Positions 26,866 to 36,061 are shown, numbered from the stretch's first letter. The stretch is DNA of 64,000 nucleotides from Pyxidicoccus sp. MSG2 (GCF_026626705.1 NZ_JAPNKC010000001.1:3100001-3164000); one strand, 5' to 3'. Notes: generated from the letters alone by a model not told the origin. Made by a program: numbers and translations.

Positions 26866-28725
26866 GTGGACCACCGATTCCAAGTCAGCCTCCGTGGGGT
26901 CATCGACCTCCTGTCGCACCATCTCTACAGCTCGCCAGGTGTGTATGTGCGCGAGCTGCTGCAGAACGCCACGGACGCCATCCGCGCGCGCCAGCTCCTG
27001 GAGCCCGAGCACGCGGGCACCGTCCGGCTGGAGCTGATGGAGAAGCAGGACGGCAGCCCGCCCACCCTCCTCTTCAGCGACGACGGCGTGGGGCTGACGG
27101 AGGACGAAATCCACCGCTTCCTCGCGACGATTGGTGAGTCCTCCAAGCGCGAGGAGGCCCTGGCCGCCCGCCGCAACGACTTCATCGGCCAGTTCGGCAT
27201 CGGCCTCCTGTCGTGCTTCATGGTGTGCGACGAATTGCTGGTGGTGACGCGCTCGGTGCGCGGGGACGGACGGACGCTGGAGTGGCGCGGCCGGCACGAC
27301 GGCACCTACGCCGTGCGGGAGTCCGAGCACCCGCTCGACAGGCCGGGCACCCAGGTCTTCCTGATGGCCCGCGCGGACATGACGGAGTGGTTCACCCCCG
27401 AGCGCCTGCGCCACCTGGCCCGGCACTACGGCGGACTGCTCCCCTTCCCCATCCAGCTCACCGCGGGCGGGCGCACCGAGCGCCTCAACCCGGACGGCCC
27501 GCCCTGGCGGCACAAATACGAGAGCGCGACCGAGCGGCGCAAGGCGCTGCTGGCGTACGGGCGCGACGTGTTCGGCACGGACTTCATCGACTGCATCCCC
27601 CTGCGCTCCACGGCGGGCGACGTGGATGGGGTGGCCTTCGTGCTGCCTGCGTCGCCGCACTTCAACGCGCGGCAGAAGCACCGCGTGTACCTCAAGCACA
27701 TGCTGCTGTCGGAGAGCGCGGAGAACCTGCTCCCCGAGTGGGCCTTCTTCGTGAAGTGCGTGGTCAACGCCAACGCGCTGCGCCCCACCGCCAGCCGCGA
27801 GTCCTTCTACGAAGACGAGTCCCTCGCCCTGGCGCGCGAGGCGCTGGGCCAGGGGCTGCGCACGTACCTGGTGGAACTGGCGCACGAGGACCCGCGCGCG
27901 CTGCAGCGGCTGATTGCGCTGCACGGGCTGAGCGTGAAGGCGCTGGCGCTGGATGACGACGACTTCTACAAGCTCGTCATCCACTGGCTCCCCTTCGAGA
28001 CGTCGCTGGGGGTGATGACGCTGGCGGACTACCGCCGCGCGCACCCGGTGGTGCGGTACACGCCCACGCTGGACGGCTTCCGTCAGGTGGCGCGGGTGGC
28101 CGGGGCGCAGGGGCTGTGCATCATCAACGCGGCGTACACGCACGACGCGGCGCTGCTGGAGAGGCTGCCGCACGTGGTGCCGGACGCGCAGGTGGAGCCC
28201 TTCTCCGCGGCGGACCTGCCGCAGAGCTTCGAGGAGCTGACGCTGGACGAGCGCGAGGCCGTCTTCCCGCTGCTGCGCATGGCGGAGCGCGTGCTGGCGC
28301 CGTTCCGCTGCGGCGTGGTGGTGAAGAAGTTCTTCCCGGCGGAGGTGCCCACGCTCTACAGCTCGGACGCGGAGGCCGTCTTCCGGCGCGACGCCGAGCG
28401 GGCGCGCGAGGAGTCCGACGACCTCTACGCCGGAGTGCTCGACGGCGTCATGGCGGCGGCGGGCGGTGAGCCGGCGCAGTTGTGCTTCAACCTGTACAAC
28501 CCGGTGGTGCGCCGGCTGGCGGCGGTGGCGGACCGCGAGGTGCTGAAGCTGTCGGTGGAGATGCTCTACGTGCAGGCGCTGCTCCTGGGGCACCACCCGC
28601 TGAACGCGCAGGAGATGGCGCTGCTGAATCAGGGGCTTCTGGGCCTCATCTCCGCGCAGCTCGGCGGCACGGGCGAGGGCGGAGAGGGCGGCGAGGACGG
28701 CGGCGGCTCGCGGGGGTTCCACTGA
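26866..28725 (+). CDS. HSP90-family chaperone (divergent HtpG paralogue)
   Basis: A 619-residue ATP-dependent chaperone. The GHKL ATPase site is recognisable: VRELLQNATDAI (catalytic Glu and Mg-binding Asn), FSDDGVGLTEDEI in place of the usual DNGIGM, ATIGESSK, and the lid glycines GQFGIGLLSCFMV. The middle domain carries RVYLKHMLLSESAENLLPEW and the Arg-rich TASRESFYED. The C-terminal part is shorter and less conserved than E. coli HtpG, ending in a Gly-rich tail rather than EEVD. The start is the GTG at 26866, without a clear ribosome site. Its stop overlaps the start of the TPR-like gene (TGATG), implying coupled synthesis. Confidence 0.93.
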   Translation: MDHRFQVSLRGVIDLLSHHLYSSPGVYVRELLQNATDAIRARQLLEPEHAGTVRLELMEKQDGSPPTLLFSDDGVGLTEDEIHRFLATIGESSKREEALAARRNDFIGQFGIGLLSCFMVCDELLVVTRSVRGDGRTLEWRGRHDGTYAVRESEHPLDRPGTQVFLMARADMTEWFTPERLRHLARHYGGLLPFPIQLTAGGRTERLNPDGPPWRHKYESATERRKALLAYGRDVFGTDFIDCIPLRSTAGDVDGVAFVLPASPHFNARQKHRVYLKHMLLSESAENLLPEWAFFVKCVVNANALRPTASRESFYEDESLALAREALGQGLRTYLVELAHEDPRALQRLIALHGLSVKALALDDDDFYKLVIHWLPFETSLGVMTLADYRRAHPVVRYTPTLDGFRQVARVAGAQGLCIINAAYTHDAALLERLPHVVPDAQVEPFSAADLPQSFEELTLDEREAVFPLLRMAERVLAPFRCGVVVKKFFPAEVPTLYSSDAEAVFRRDAERAREESDDLYAGVLDGVMAAAGGEPAQLCFNLYNPVVRRLAAVADREVLKLSVEMLYVQALLLGHHPLNAQEMALLNQGLLGLISAQLGGTGEGGEGGEDGGGSRGFH

Positions 28726-29840
28726 TGTCCGGCGACTGGCGCGAGCAGGCGCAGGGGCTGTGGGAGCGCGCGGACGCGATGGAGCCCGGCGAGGGCAAGG
28801 TGCGGCTGCTGGAGGAGGCAGTGCGGCTGGCGGACGCGCACGCGGACACGGGCCTGGGCTACATGCTGCGCGACTCGCTCATCGACGCGGCGACCTTTGG
28901 CGGCTTCCCCGACAAGGCGCTGGTGGCCTTCGCGTGGTGCCGGGGTCAGCAGAAGAAGGACCCGAAGCGCTTCGACCCCGAGGGGATGTTCTGGAAGCAG
29001 AAGTGGGTGGTGGGGCGCATCAAGGAATTCCCTCACATCACCCGCAAGCAAATTGCCGACGCGCTGGACGACGTGGAGCAGTGCTTCGCGACGGCGGACG
29101 CGGGCCGGCGCTCGGTGATGAAGCTGCGCTACATGGCGGCGAGGGAGATGGGCGACGAGGCCGAAGCGGAACGCCTGTGGGCCGCGTGGCTGGAGGCGCC
29201 GAGGGACCACCTCACGGACTGCCGCGCCTGCGAGCTGGACGACGAGCTGGACCACCACGTCGACAAGGGCGAGTGGGAGCAGGCGCTGCGCAAGGCACGC
29301 CCCATCCTGGAGGGCCGGCAGGGGTGCGCGGAGATTCCGCACCTCACCTTCGGCACGCTGCTGTACCCGCTCTTCAAGCTGGAGCACCTGGAGCAGGCGC
29401 GAGAGCTCCACCGGCGCGGCTACGCGATGGTGGCCAAGAATCGCGAGTTCCTCGCCACGGTGGGTGAGCACCTGGAGTTCCTCGCGCTGACGGACAACCT
29501 GTCGCGCGGGCTGACGCTGCTGGAGAAGCACCTAGGCTGGGCGCTGGAGCATCCGAGCCACCGGGACAGGTTTACCTTCTACGCCTCGGCCGCGTTCCTG
29601 CTGGAGCGCATCCAGGCGGAGGGCGGCCGGGACACGGTGAGCCTGCGGCTGACGAAGGCCTACCCGGGCTACCGCGCGGACTGCGGCTACGAGGTAAAGG
29701 CGCTGCACGCGTGGGTGGACGGACAGGCGCGGGAGATTGCGTCCCGCTTCGACCTGCGGAACGGGACAGACCGCTTCGCGCGACTATTGGCGCGCAACCG
29801 GACGCTGGCGCACGAGGCGCGGCCGTTCGCCATTGATTGA
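28725..29840 (+). CDS. TPR-like helical partner of the HSP90-family protein
   Basis: A 371-residue soluble, all-helical protein. Repeating helix pairs resemble tetratricopeptide repeats (WEQALRKARPILEGRQGCAE; LEHLEQARELHRRGYAMVAKN; NLSRGLTLLEKHLGWALEH). A CRAC motif in the middle (about residues 166-169) and a later GCAE may bind metal or be redox-active. It shares one base with the stop of the HSP90 gene, so the two are made together. A co-chaperone or client-delivery role is inferred from this coupling and from the TPR partners of eukaryotic HSP90; nothing in the sequence proves it. Confidence 0.82.
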   Translation: MSGDWREQAQGLWERADAMEPGEGKVRLLEEAVRLADAHADTGLGYMLRDSLIDAATFGGFPDKALVAFAWCRGQQKKDPKRFDPEGMFWKQKWVVGRIKEFPHITRKQIADALDDVEQCFATADAGRRSVMKLRYMAAREMGDEAEAERLWAAWLEAPRDHLTDCRACELDDELDHHVDKGEWEQALRKARPILEGRQGCAEIPHLTFGTLLYPLFKLEHLEQARELHRRGYAMVAKNREFLATVGEHLEFLALTDNLSRGLTLLEKHLGWALEHPSHRDRFTFYASAAFLLERIQAEGGRDTVSLRLTKAYPGYRADCGYEVKALHAWVDGQAREIASRFDLRNGTDRFARLLARNRTLAHEARPFAID

Positions 29841-30045
29841 CTCAGCAGCGCGACAACTGCAATCCCGTGGACAGAACGACTGACATTGCGGCCCCGTGTC
29901 TGTTCAATTCCCACGCGGATACGTGAAACCCGCAATACCGCCATTTCTTGAGACTCCCTACCTGTGGCCCGCGTCCGAAACGGGCGCCTCCGGCGAGTGA
30001 TTGCCCCCATCCGCCGGGGTCCTCCCAACAGTGACAGGTGAGTCC

Positions 30046-30387
30046 ATGAGCTTCGTGAAGAGTGTCGTCCTGGCCGCGTTTGCCGCGAGCGCCGTTGCGT
30101 GTGGTGGTGCCGCGGACATGGAAGAGAGCAGCACGCCGGAGCAGGTGCAGACCCCGTCCGATGAGCAGGTGAACGGCACGCAGGACGAGCGCGACGTGCA
30201 CGCGCTCGCCACCTGTACCGGCTACGACGGCAACAACTTCTGCCTCGTCGAGTGCTACGACGGCACCAGCAACTGGTACAACGTCGGGCACGTCTCGAGC
30301 ATCCCGTACGGCAACTGCACCGAGGCCGGCAGGAACTTCTGCGCCTACTACGGCCTCAGCCGCAAGGGCTCCTGCTGGGGGTACTGA
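30046..30387 (+). CDS. Small cysteine-containing lipoprotein
   Basis: A protein of 113 residues. The signal MSFVKSVVLAAFAASAVACGG contains a lipobox, then an acidic linker of about 35 residues. The small mature domain (from ATCTGYDGNNFCLVECYDG to GSCWGY) has six cysteines and many Tyr/Asn/Gly residues, like other small secreted myxobacterial domains. A GGTGAG site precedes the ATG. Function unknown. A very strong hairpin 27 bp after the stop (30414-30446) suggests a single-gene transcript. Confidence 0.75.
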   Translation: MSFVKSVVLAAFAASAVACGGAADMEESSTPEQVQTPSDEQVNGTQDERDVHALATCTGYDGNNFCLVECYDGTSNWYNVGHVSSIPYGNCTEAGRNFCAYYGLSRKGSCWGY

Positions 30388-30413
30388 GCTCCACGCGCAC
30401 GCCTGAATGACAA

Positions 30414-30446
30414 CGCCGGGCCCGGGAGCACTTCCCGGGTCCGGCG
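30414..30446. terminator. Strong 14-bp terminator-like hairpin
   Basis: CGCCGGGCCCGGGA (30414-30427) pairs with TCCCGGGTCCGGCG (30433-30446) with one G-T pair and a 5-base loop. It lies between the convergent lipoprotein gene and the duplicated tex tail, so it could end transcription from either side. No T-run follows. Confidence 0.7.
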
Positions 30447-30468
30447 GTATGGACGACTCGACGTGCGC

Positions 30469-30540
30469 TCAGCACCTGAGGTTGTGCAACGGCTTGTCGA
30501 ACGGCTCCAGCCCCTTCTTGTCGTCGGAGCCGGCTGAGCA
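30469..30540 (-). pseudogene. Decayed tandem copy of the tex 3' end
   Basis: Read leftwards, this gives SAGSDDKKGLEPFDKPLHNL, then Arg-Cys-stop. The real end of tex, 83 bp upstream in the direction of transcription, gives SQGSGDKKGPEPFNNPFRNL, then Lys-Arg-stop. The two DNA segments (about 30466-30540 and 30549-30623) align with scattered mismatches and end at equivalent stop codons. This is a partial tandem duplication of the last 70-80 bp of the gene, left outside the reading frame. It is not itself a gene. Confidence 0.75.
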
Positions 30541-30551
30541 CCGACGCGCGC

Positions 30552-32987
30552 TCAGCGCTTCAGGTTGCGGAACGGATTGTTGAACGGCTCCGGCCCCTTC
30601 TTGTCTCCAGAACCCTGAGAGCCTGACGACGGCTTGCCGGCAGGTCCCGAAGCACTGGAGCCCGCCGCGCTGGAGGGCCGGCCACCCGCACCCGACGAAG
30701 GCCTGCCGCCGGAGCCCGCACCACCCGCGCCGGAAGGCCGCGAGTCCTGCCGGGGACCACCGCCACGCTCCGTCATCCGTCCCGTGCCCGTCGCACCGCC
30801 CACGGCCGGACGGCTCGCGCCGGCCTGCGGCGCCCCACCCTCCTGCACCGCGCGCACGGAGAGGGCCAATCGCTTGCGCGCCAGGTCCACGGTGAGCACG
30901 CGCACCGTCAGCCGGTCGCCCACCTTCACCACCTCGGACGGGTCCTTCACGAACTTCGTGGAAATTTGCGACACGTGCACCAGTCCGTCCTGGTGCACGC
31001 CCACGTCCACGAAGGCGCCGAACGCGGTGACGTTCGTCACCACGCCCTGCAGCACCATGCCCTCCTTCACGTCTTCCAGCGAGCGCAGGTCGTCGCGCAT
31101 TTGCGGCGCCGTGAAGTCACCGCGCGGATCTCGGCTCGGCTTCTCCAGCTCCGCGAGGATGTCCTTCAACGTCAGCTCGCCCAGGTCCGGGCCCAGGTAG
31201 CGCTTCGCCTCAATCTTCCGCACCAGCCCCGCGTTGCCCACCAGCGCGCCCACCTCCACGCCCAGATCTTTCGCCATGCGCTCCACCACGGCGTAGCGCT
31301 CCGGGTGCACCGCGCTCGCATCCAGCGGCTCCGGCCCGCGCACGCGCAGGAAGCCCGCCGCCTGTTCGAATGTCTTCGGCCCCAGCCCGCTCACCTTGAG
31401 CAGCTCGCGCCGCGTGGTGAAGCGCCCCTTCGACGCGCGGTGCGCCACCAGCTTCTTCGCCAGCGACGGGCCCACGCCGGACACGTGCTCCAGGAGCTGC
31501 GGCGACGCGGTATTCACATCCACGCCCACCGCGTTCACACACGAGTCCACCACCTCGCCCAGCTTCTTCTTCAGCAGCCCCTGGTCCACGTCGTGCTGGT
31601 ACTGCCCCACGCCGATGCTCTTGGGGTCGATCTTCACCAGCTCCGCCAGCGGGTCCTGCAGGCGCCGGCCGATGGACACCGCGCCGCGCAGGCTCACGTC
31701 CAGGTCCGGGAACTCGTCGCGCGCCACCTCGGACGCCGAGTAGATGGACGCGCCCTGCTCGCTCACCGACACCACCGGCACCTGCGAGCCCAGCGCCTTC
31801 AGCGTGTCCTTCACGAAGCCTTCCGCCTCGCGGCTGCCGGTGCCGTTGCCCACCGCAATCAGCTCCGGCTTGTGCTTCTGCACCACCGCGGACAGCAGCT
31901 TCGCGGCCCGGACGCGCTCGTCCGCGCTGCGCTCGCTGTAGAGCGTCAGCGTCTCCACCACCTTGCCGGTGACGTCCATCATCGCCAGCTTGATGCCCGT
32001 GCGCAGGCCCGGGTCCAGCGCCAGCACCGCCCGCGCGCCCGCCGGCGCCGTGAGCAACAGGTGCCGCAGGTTCTCCCCGAAGACACCGATGGCCTGCTTG
32101 TCCGCGCGCTCCTTCAGCTCCGCGCGCAGCTCCGACTCCAGCGACGGCCCCATCAGCCGCTCCCACCCGTCCTCCACCGCCGCGCGCAGCTCCTGCGAGA
32201 AGAGGGACTGCGGCTTCGTCACCACGCGCGAGCCCAGCAGCGCCTTCACCTCGTCGTCGGGCATGGAGAGCTTCACCTTCAGCACGCCCTCCTCCTCGCC
32301 GCGCAGCAGCGCCAGCACGCGGTGGGACGGGGCCTGTGACAGCGGCTCCTCGTGGCCGTAGTAGTTCTCGAACTTGGTCTGCTCGCCCTTCTTGGAGGCC
32401 ACCACGTCCGAGCGCAGCGCGCCCCGCTTCGCGCACACCTCGCGAGCCTCGCGGCGCAGGCCGGCGTCCTCCGCCACGCGCTCGGCGCAGATGTCGCGCG
32501 CGCCCGCGAGCGCCGCGTCCAGGTCCGGCACCTCCTTCTCCGCGTTGACGAACGGGCGCACCTTCGCGTCCCGGTCATCGCCGCGCTTCCCCTCCTGCTT
32601 CCACACGAGGTCCGCCAGAGGCTCCAACCCCCGCTCGCGCGCAATGGCGGCACGCGTGCGGCGCTTGGGCTTGTACGGGAGATACAGGTCCTCCAGCTCG
32701 GTGCGCGTCTTCGCGGCCTTGAGCGCCTTCTCCAGCGCCGGCGTCAGCTTCCCCTGCTCCTCAATCGTGCGGAGGATGGTGTCGCGGCGGGAGTCCAGCT
32801 CGGCGCGCTCGGAAGCCCGGTCCAGGATGGTCTGGATTTGAACCTCGTCCAGACCGCCTGTGACTTCCTTGCGGTAGCGCGCGATGAAGGGAACGGTGGC
32901 GCCCTCTTCGTTCAGCGCGAGGGTCCGGTCCACCTGCTCGGGCTTGAGGCCCAGCTCCTGGGAAAGCTCGACGGCGTAGGCGTGCAT
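30552..32987 (-). CDS. tex: Tex-family RNA-binding transcription accessory protein
   Basis: An 811-residue cytosolic protein with the full Tex layout: N-terminal helical part (EVTGGLDEVQIQ, YLPYKPKRRTRA), a YqgF-like RNase H fold (VLALDPGLRTGIKLAMMD, IAVGNGTGSREAE), a double helix-hairpin-helix region (VDVNTASPQLLEHVSGVGPSL split by the turn; LLKVSGLGPKTFEQAAGFLR) and an S1 RNA-binding domain at about 645-720. The last 90 residues are a Gly/Ser/Pro-rich disordered tail with repeated GGRPSS units. The ATG at 32987 (MHAYAVELSQ) matches the family. A broken copy of the gene's last codons lies just beyond the stop. Confidence 0.96.
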   Translation of the reverse strand: MHAYAVELSQELGLKPEQVDRTLALNEEGATVPFIARYRKEVTGGLDEVQIQTILDRASERAELDSRRDTILRTIEEQGKLTPALEKALKAAKTRTELEDLYLPYKPKRRTRAAIARERGLEPLADLVWKQEGKRGDDRDAKVRPFVNAEKEVPDLDAALAGARDICAERVAEDAGLRREAREVCAKRGALRSDVVASKKGEQTKFENYYGHEEPLSQAPSHRVLALLRGEEEGVLKVKLSMPDDEVKALLGSRVVTKPQSLFSQELRAAVEDGWERLMGPSLESELRAELKERADKQAIGVFGENLRHLLLTAPAGARAVLALDPGLRTGIKLAMMDVTGKVVETLTLYSERSADERVRAAKLLSAVVQKHKPELIAVGNGTGSREAEGFVKDTLKALGSQVPVVSVSEQGASIYSASEVARDEFPDLDVSLRGAVSIGRRLQDPLAELVKIDPKSIGVGQYQHDVDQGLLKKKLGEVVDSCVNAVGVDVNTASPQLLEHVSGVGPSLAKKLVAHRASKGRFTTRRELLKVSGLGPKTFEQAAGFLRVRGPEPLDASAVHPERYAVVERMAKDLGVEVGALVGNAGLVRKIEAKRYLGPDLGELTLKDILAELEKPSRDPRGDFTAPQMRDDLRSLEDVKEGMVLQGVVTNVTAFGAFVDVGVHQDGLVHVSQISTKFVKDPSEVVKVGDRLTVRVLTVDLARKRLALSVRAVQEGGAPQAGASRPAVGGATGTGRMTERGGGPRQDSRPSGAGGAGSGGRPSSGAGGRPSSAAGSSASGPAGKPSSGSQGSGDKKGPEPFNNPFRNLKR

Positions 32988-33084
32988 GGCGCCATGTCTA
33001 TAACCCGGCCCCCCGGGGCCTCCCAGAGACCGTCCCGCGGAAGCGACGCGTGGAGAACGGCCCATGCGTCCGGAGCAGGTCACC

Positions 33085-33636
33085 TCACCACAAGTGCGCC
33101 TGGCCGCGCCGCCGCGCCTCCCACTCGGGCCGCAACAGGCCCCAGGTCTGCTGGTCCCTGCGCTGGCCCAGTTGCATGCAGTGGCCGCGCATCGTTCCCT
33201 CCAGGGTGAAGCCCAGCTTGCGCGCCACGCCCTGCGACGCCGCGTTCTCCGCCAGTGTCACCAGCCACAGTCGGTGCAGGAAGGGCAGCGCCGTGAAGAG
33301 CCGCTCCAGCATCATCCCCACCGCGCGCGTGCCCAGCCCGCGGCCGTGGTACGCGTCGGACAGCATGTAGCCCAGCTGCGCCCGGCCATGCACCCGCGAC
33401 ACGTCCCGCGCGGACACCGTGCCGACCAGCCGCCCGTCATGCTCCACGAACCAGCGGAAGCCCTTCGCGCGCGAGTCCCCCAGGGTGCCCGCCTCGGCGA
33501 TGCGGTGCAGCAGTTGCTCGCGTGAGTCCTCCTCCGTGTCCACGAAGCGGCGTGCCCCGGGCTCCGCGCGCAGCACCATCCAGTAGTCCACGTGTTCCGG
33601 CCGGGCCGGGAGGAGTCGGACCTCGGGAGCGCTCAT
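33085..33636 (-). CDS. GNAT-family N-acetyltransferase (RimJ/RimL-like)
   Basis: A 183-residue acetyl-CoA-dependent transferase. Motif A is clear: LGYMLSDAYHGRGLGTRAVGMML, an R/Q-x-x-G-x-G/A pyrophosphate loop split here as HGRGLGTRA, followed by LHRLWLVTLAENAASQGVARKLGFTLEG, typical of RimJ/RimL enzymes that acetylate protein N-termini or small molecules. The start at 33636 (MSAPEVRLLPARPEHV) fits the family. It ends 97 bp before the tex start on the same strand. The substrate cannot be predicted. Confidence 0.9.
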   Translation of the reverse strand: MSAPEVRLLPARPEHVDYWMVLRAEPGARRFVDTEEDSREQLLHRIAEAGTLGDSRAKGFRWFVEHDGRLVGTVSARDVSRVHGRAQLGYMLSDAYHGRGLGTRAVGMMLERLFTALPFLHRLWLVTLAENAASQGVARKLGFTLEGTMRGHCMQLGQRRDQQTWGLLRPEWEARRRGQAHLW

Positions 33637-33665
33637 GCCCGGCAGCTTAACCTCCTGGAAAGGCC

Positions 33666-33708
33666 GAGGGCCGCGACCGGGAAGCACGTGGCTCCCAGCG
33701 CGGCCCTC
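33666..33708. terminator. Terminator-like hairpin downstream of phoD
   Basis: GAGGGCCGCG (33666-33675) pairs fully with CGCGGCCCTC (33699-33708). The 23-base loop can itself fold (GGGA/TCCC). It sits 24 bp after the phoD stop on the minus strand and before the GNAT gene, so it probably separates the two transcripts. Confidence 0.6.
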
Positions 33709-33731
33709 CGCACATCAGGCAACGGCCCCGC

Positions 33732-35912
33732 TCAGATGGCGGTGATGTCGCCGTCCTTCACGCGGAACTTCTTCGAGGTGAACTTCGCCGCCAGCTCCGA
33801 GTCGGCGCGCAGCGAGTAGTCCTTCGCGATTTCCGTGCTCGGGATGAGGTGGAAGGAAGCAATGGCCTCGTCCTTCTTCACCTCCAGCACCACGAAGCCG
33901 TGGGCGTCGCCGTCCGCGAACTTCATGCCGGGGTTGCCCGCCTTCAGCGTATCCTCCAGCTGCTGGACGATGTACTTGTGCACCGCCGAGCCCGAGCCGT
34001 AGCCCGCACCCAGCAGGGCCCGGCCCGCCAGCTCCTTGATGGAGCCGGAGGAGATGGCCGGCGCCGTCAGCGTGGGCACGCCCAGCGTGGTGGGGGACGC
34101 CGGGTTCAGGCCTTCCACCGACGCGAAGGACGCGTGGATGTCACCGGAGACGAACAGCGTGTTCTTCTGCAGGTTGTTCGCCTGGATGTACCCCAGCAGC
34201 TCCTTGCGCTTCGTGGGGAAGCCGTCCCACTGGTCCACGTTGAAGTAGAAGGACTGGCGCAGGTTCGTCTCGGGGATGTCCGTCTTCTGCGACAGGTCGT
34301 ACACCATGGCGGTGAGCGACACGGAGGAGACGGCAATCTTCCAGGTGTTGGCCGCCTTCACCGTCTCCTTGAACCAGGCCTCCTGGGCGTCACCCAGCGC
34401 ATTCTCACTGGCCTTCGCGGAGCCGGCGTACTTGAGGCCCGCGAACAGGTCGAACACCGGCTTCACGACGATGTAGCGCGAGCCCTGGATGGTGAAGAGC
34501 GTGGGCTTGCCCATGTGCACGTACGCCACGCCGCGCGGCGTCTCCGCGGTGATGGCGATGCGCGGAATGGCCGACTGGCCCGCGGCCACGCGCGCCGCGC
34601 TGACGGCGTCGATGACCTGGTTGACGTAGAACAGCGACTGGTTGCCCTTCACCCACGTGGCGGCCTTGGCGGCGGCCTGCTCCTGGGTGAGGCCCGCCTG
34701 CACCGCCTGCTGCACGTACGCGCCCTGCAGGGCCTGCTTGTACGGAGCGAGCGGCGCCGCGTCGATGTCGACGTACGCGAACGTGTCCGCCGTGAAGGCC
34801 GGCTTGTACGGCGCCGGCATCGTCGCCGAGTCGATGACCACCGTGCCCGGGTACGCGTCCTCGGGGATGAGGTGGTCCGGACGCTGGCTGCGCATGTCCA
34901 GCACCATCAGCTTCAGGTGCTGGCCGAACTCGAAGTCACGCCAGATCTTCGTCCCACCCGCCTGGGCGGCGACCACCTGGTCGATGTCGATGGCACCCTC
35001 GGCCGCCGCGGTGTTGTCCAGCGGGATGTACTCGAAGAAGGCCTGCTCCGCGTTCTTGCGGCGCGCCGTCTGCTTCTCGTCGAAGCGCCCGTCCGAGTAC
35101 GTCGCGGTGTCGCCCCAGCAGTCATCGGAGAACTCGTGGTCGTCCCACACGATGATGAACGGGTAGCGCTCGTGGACCTTCTGGATGATCTTGTCCGAGC
35201 GGATGGCCTTGTAGAGGTCGCGGTAGTTGGACAGCGCGTTGGCCGCGTAGAAGGCCACCAGGCCCTCGCCCTCGCGCAGCGCCTTCTCCGGCTCGGCGAA
35301 GACGATGGAGCGCGTGCCGTTGGCGTCCTGGAAGGACGAGTCGCCCGTCGTCTCGTAGACGTAGTCGCCGAGGAACACGACGAAGTCGAGGTCCTCGTCG
35401 AGCTGCAGCAGGCGCTGCCACGCGTTGTAGTAGCGGCCGATGAAGTCCTGGCAGCTGGCGAAGACGAACTTCACCGGCACGTCCGCGCCCGCGGCCGGCG
35501 CCGTGCGGGTACGGCCCGTCGCGGAGCTGACCTTCTGGCCATTCACGTCGACGGTGAAGCGGTAGTAGTACGTCGTGCGCGGCGACAGGTTGGTGACCTT
35601 CACCTTGAGGGCGTGGTCATGCGCCGCGACCGCGGTGTAGGACTCGTTCAGCACCAGGCTGCTGAAGTCCTGGCTGGTGGAGACCTCCAGCTGCACCGCC
35701 CGGTTGGCGCTGGCGTTGTCCGGGTCCACCGCGCGCACCCACAGCACCACGCTGTCCGGGCGCGGATCGCCCGAGGCCACCGACTGCGGGAAGAACTTCG
35801 CGGTGTCATCCGACGGCGCCCCCGACTCGTCTTCGTTGCAGCCAAACGCGGTGCTCGCGGCGACGGCGACGACGGCTTGAAGGAAACTGCGACGCTTGAA
35901 TGGGTCGAACAA
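33732..35912 (-). CDS. phoD: PhoD-family alkaline phosphatase/phosphodiesterase, Tat-exported
   Basis: A 726-residue periplasmic enzyme. The N-terminus has a twin-arginine signal (FKRRSFLQAVVAVAAST) with a Cys shortly after it (FGCNE), so a lipoprotein is possible. A fibronectin-like PhoD N-terminal domain (residues 40-135: SVASGDPRPDSVVLWVRA, LSPRTTYYYRF) precedes the metallophosphatase domain: FASCQDF, FVVFLGDYVYE, FIIVWDDHEFSDDCWG, VLDMRSQRPD and LFVSGDIHASF. The start appears to be the TTG at 35912, preceded by GGAG; there is no suitable ATG. It usually scavenges phosphate from esters, using calcium and iron. A hairpin follows the stop. Confidence 0.92.
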   Translation of the reverse strand: MFDPFKRRSFLQAVVAVAASTAFGCNEDESGAPSDDTAKFFPQSVASGDPRPDSVVLWVRAVDPDNASANRAVQLEVSTSQDFSSLVLNESYTAVAAHDHALKVKVTNLSPRTTYYYRFTVDVNGQKVSSATGRTRTAPAAGADVPVKFVFASCQDFIGRYYNAWQRLLQLDEDLDFVVFLGDYVYETTGDSSFQDANGTRSIVFAEPEKALREGEGLVAFYAANALSNYRDLYKAIRSDKIIQKVHERYPFIIVWDDHEFSDDCWGDTATYSDGRFDEKQTARRKNAEQAFFEYIPLDNTAAAEGAIDIDQVVAAQAGGTKIWRDFEFGQHLKLMVLDMRSQRPDHLIPEDAYPGTVVIDSATMPAPYKPAFTADTFAYVDIDAAPLAPYKQALQGAYVQQAVQAGLTQEQAAAKAATWVKGNQSLFYVNQVIDAVSAARVAAGQSAIPRIAITAETPRGVAYVHMGKPTLFTIQGSRYIVVKPVFDLFAGLKYAGSAKASENALGDAQEAWFKETVKAANTWKIAVSSVSLTAMVYDLSQKTDIPETNLRQSFYFNVDQWDGFPTKRKELLGYIQANNLQKNTLFVSGDIHASFASVEGLNPASPTTLGVPTLTAPAISSGSIKELAGRALLGAGYGSGSAVHKYIVQQLEDTLKAGNPGMKFADGDAHGFVVLEVKKDEAIASFHLIPSTEIAKDYSLRADSELAAKFTSKKFRVKDGDITAI

Positions 35913-36061
35913 GGCAGGACTCCGGGCGGGTTTTGGAAACTGGAGCGCGGAGTCTAAGTCGCTCAACTGCCTGCCAGGAAACATCCACTTGCGCTTCCGC
36001 GCGCAACGCGCCGTGTCATCCACCAGCGGTGTGTGCGGGCATGGCGCGGGGAGAAAAGCAG

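Noticed and set aside
30356-30541. Minus-strand open frame over the tex tail copy as a functional small gene
   Set aside because: The frame that resembles tex is a different one from this open frame and has no start codon or ribosome site. The region is better explained as a duplication remnant.
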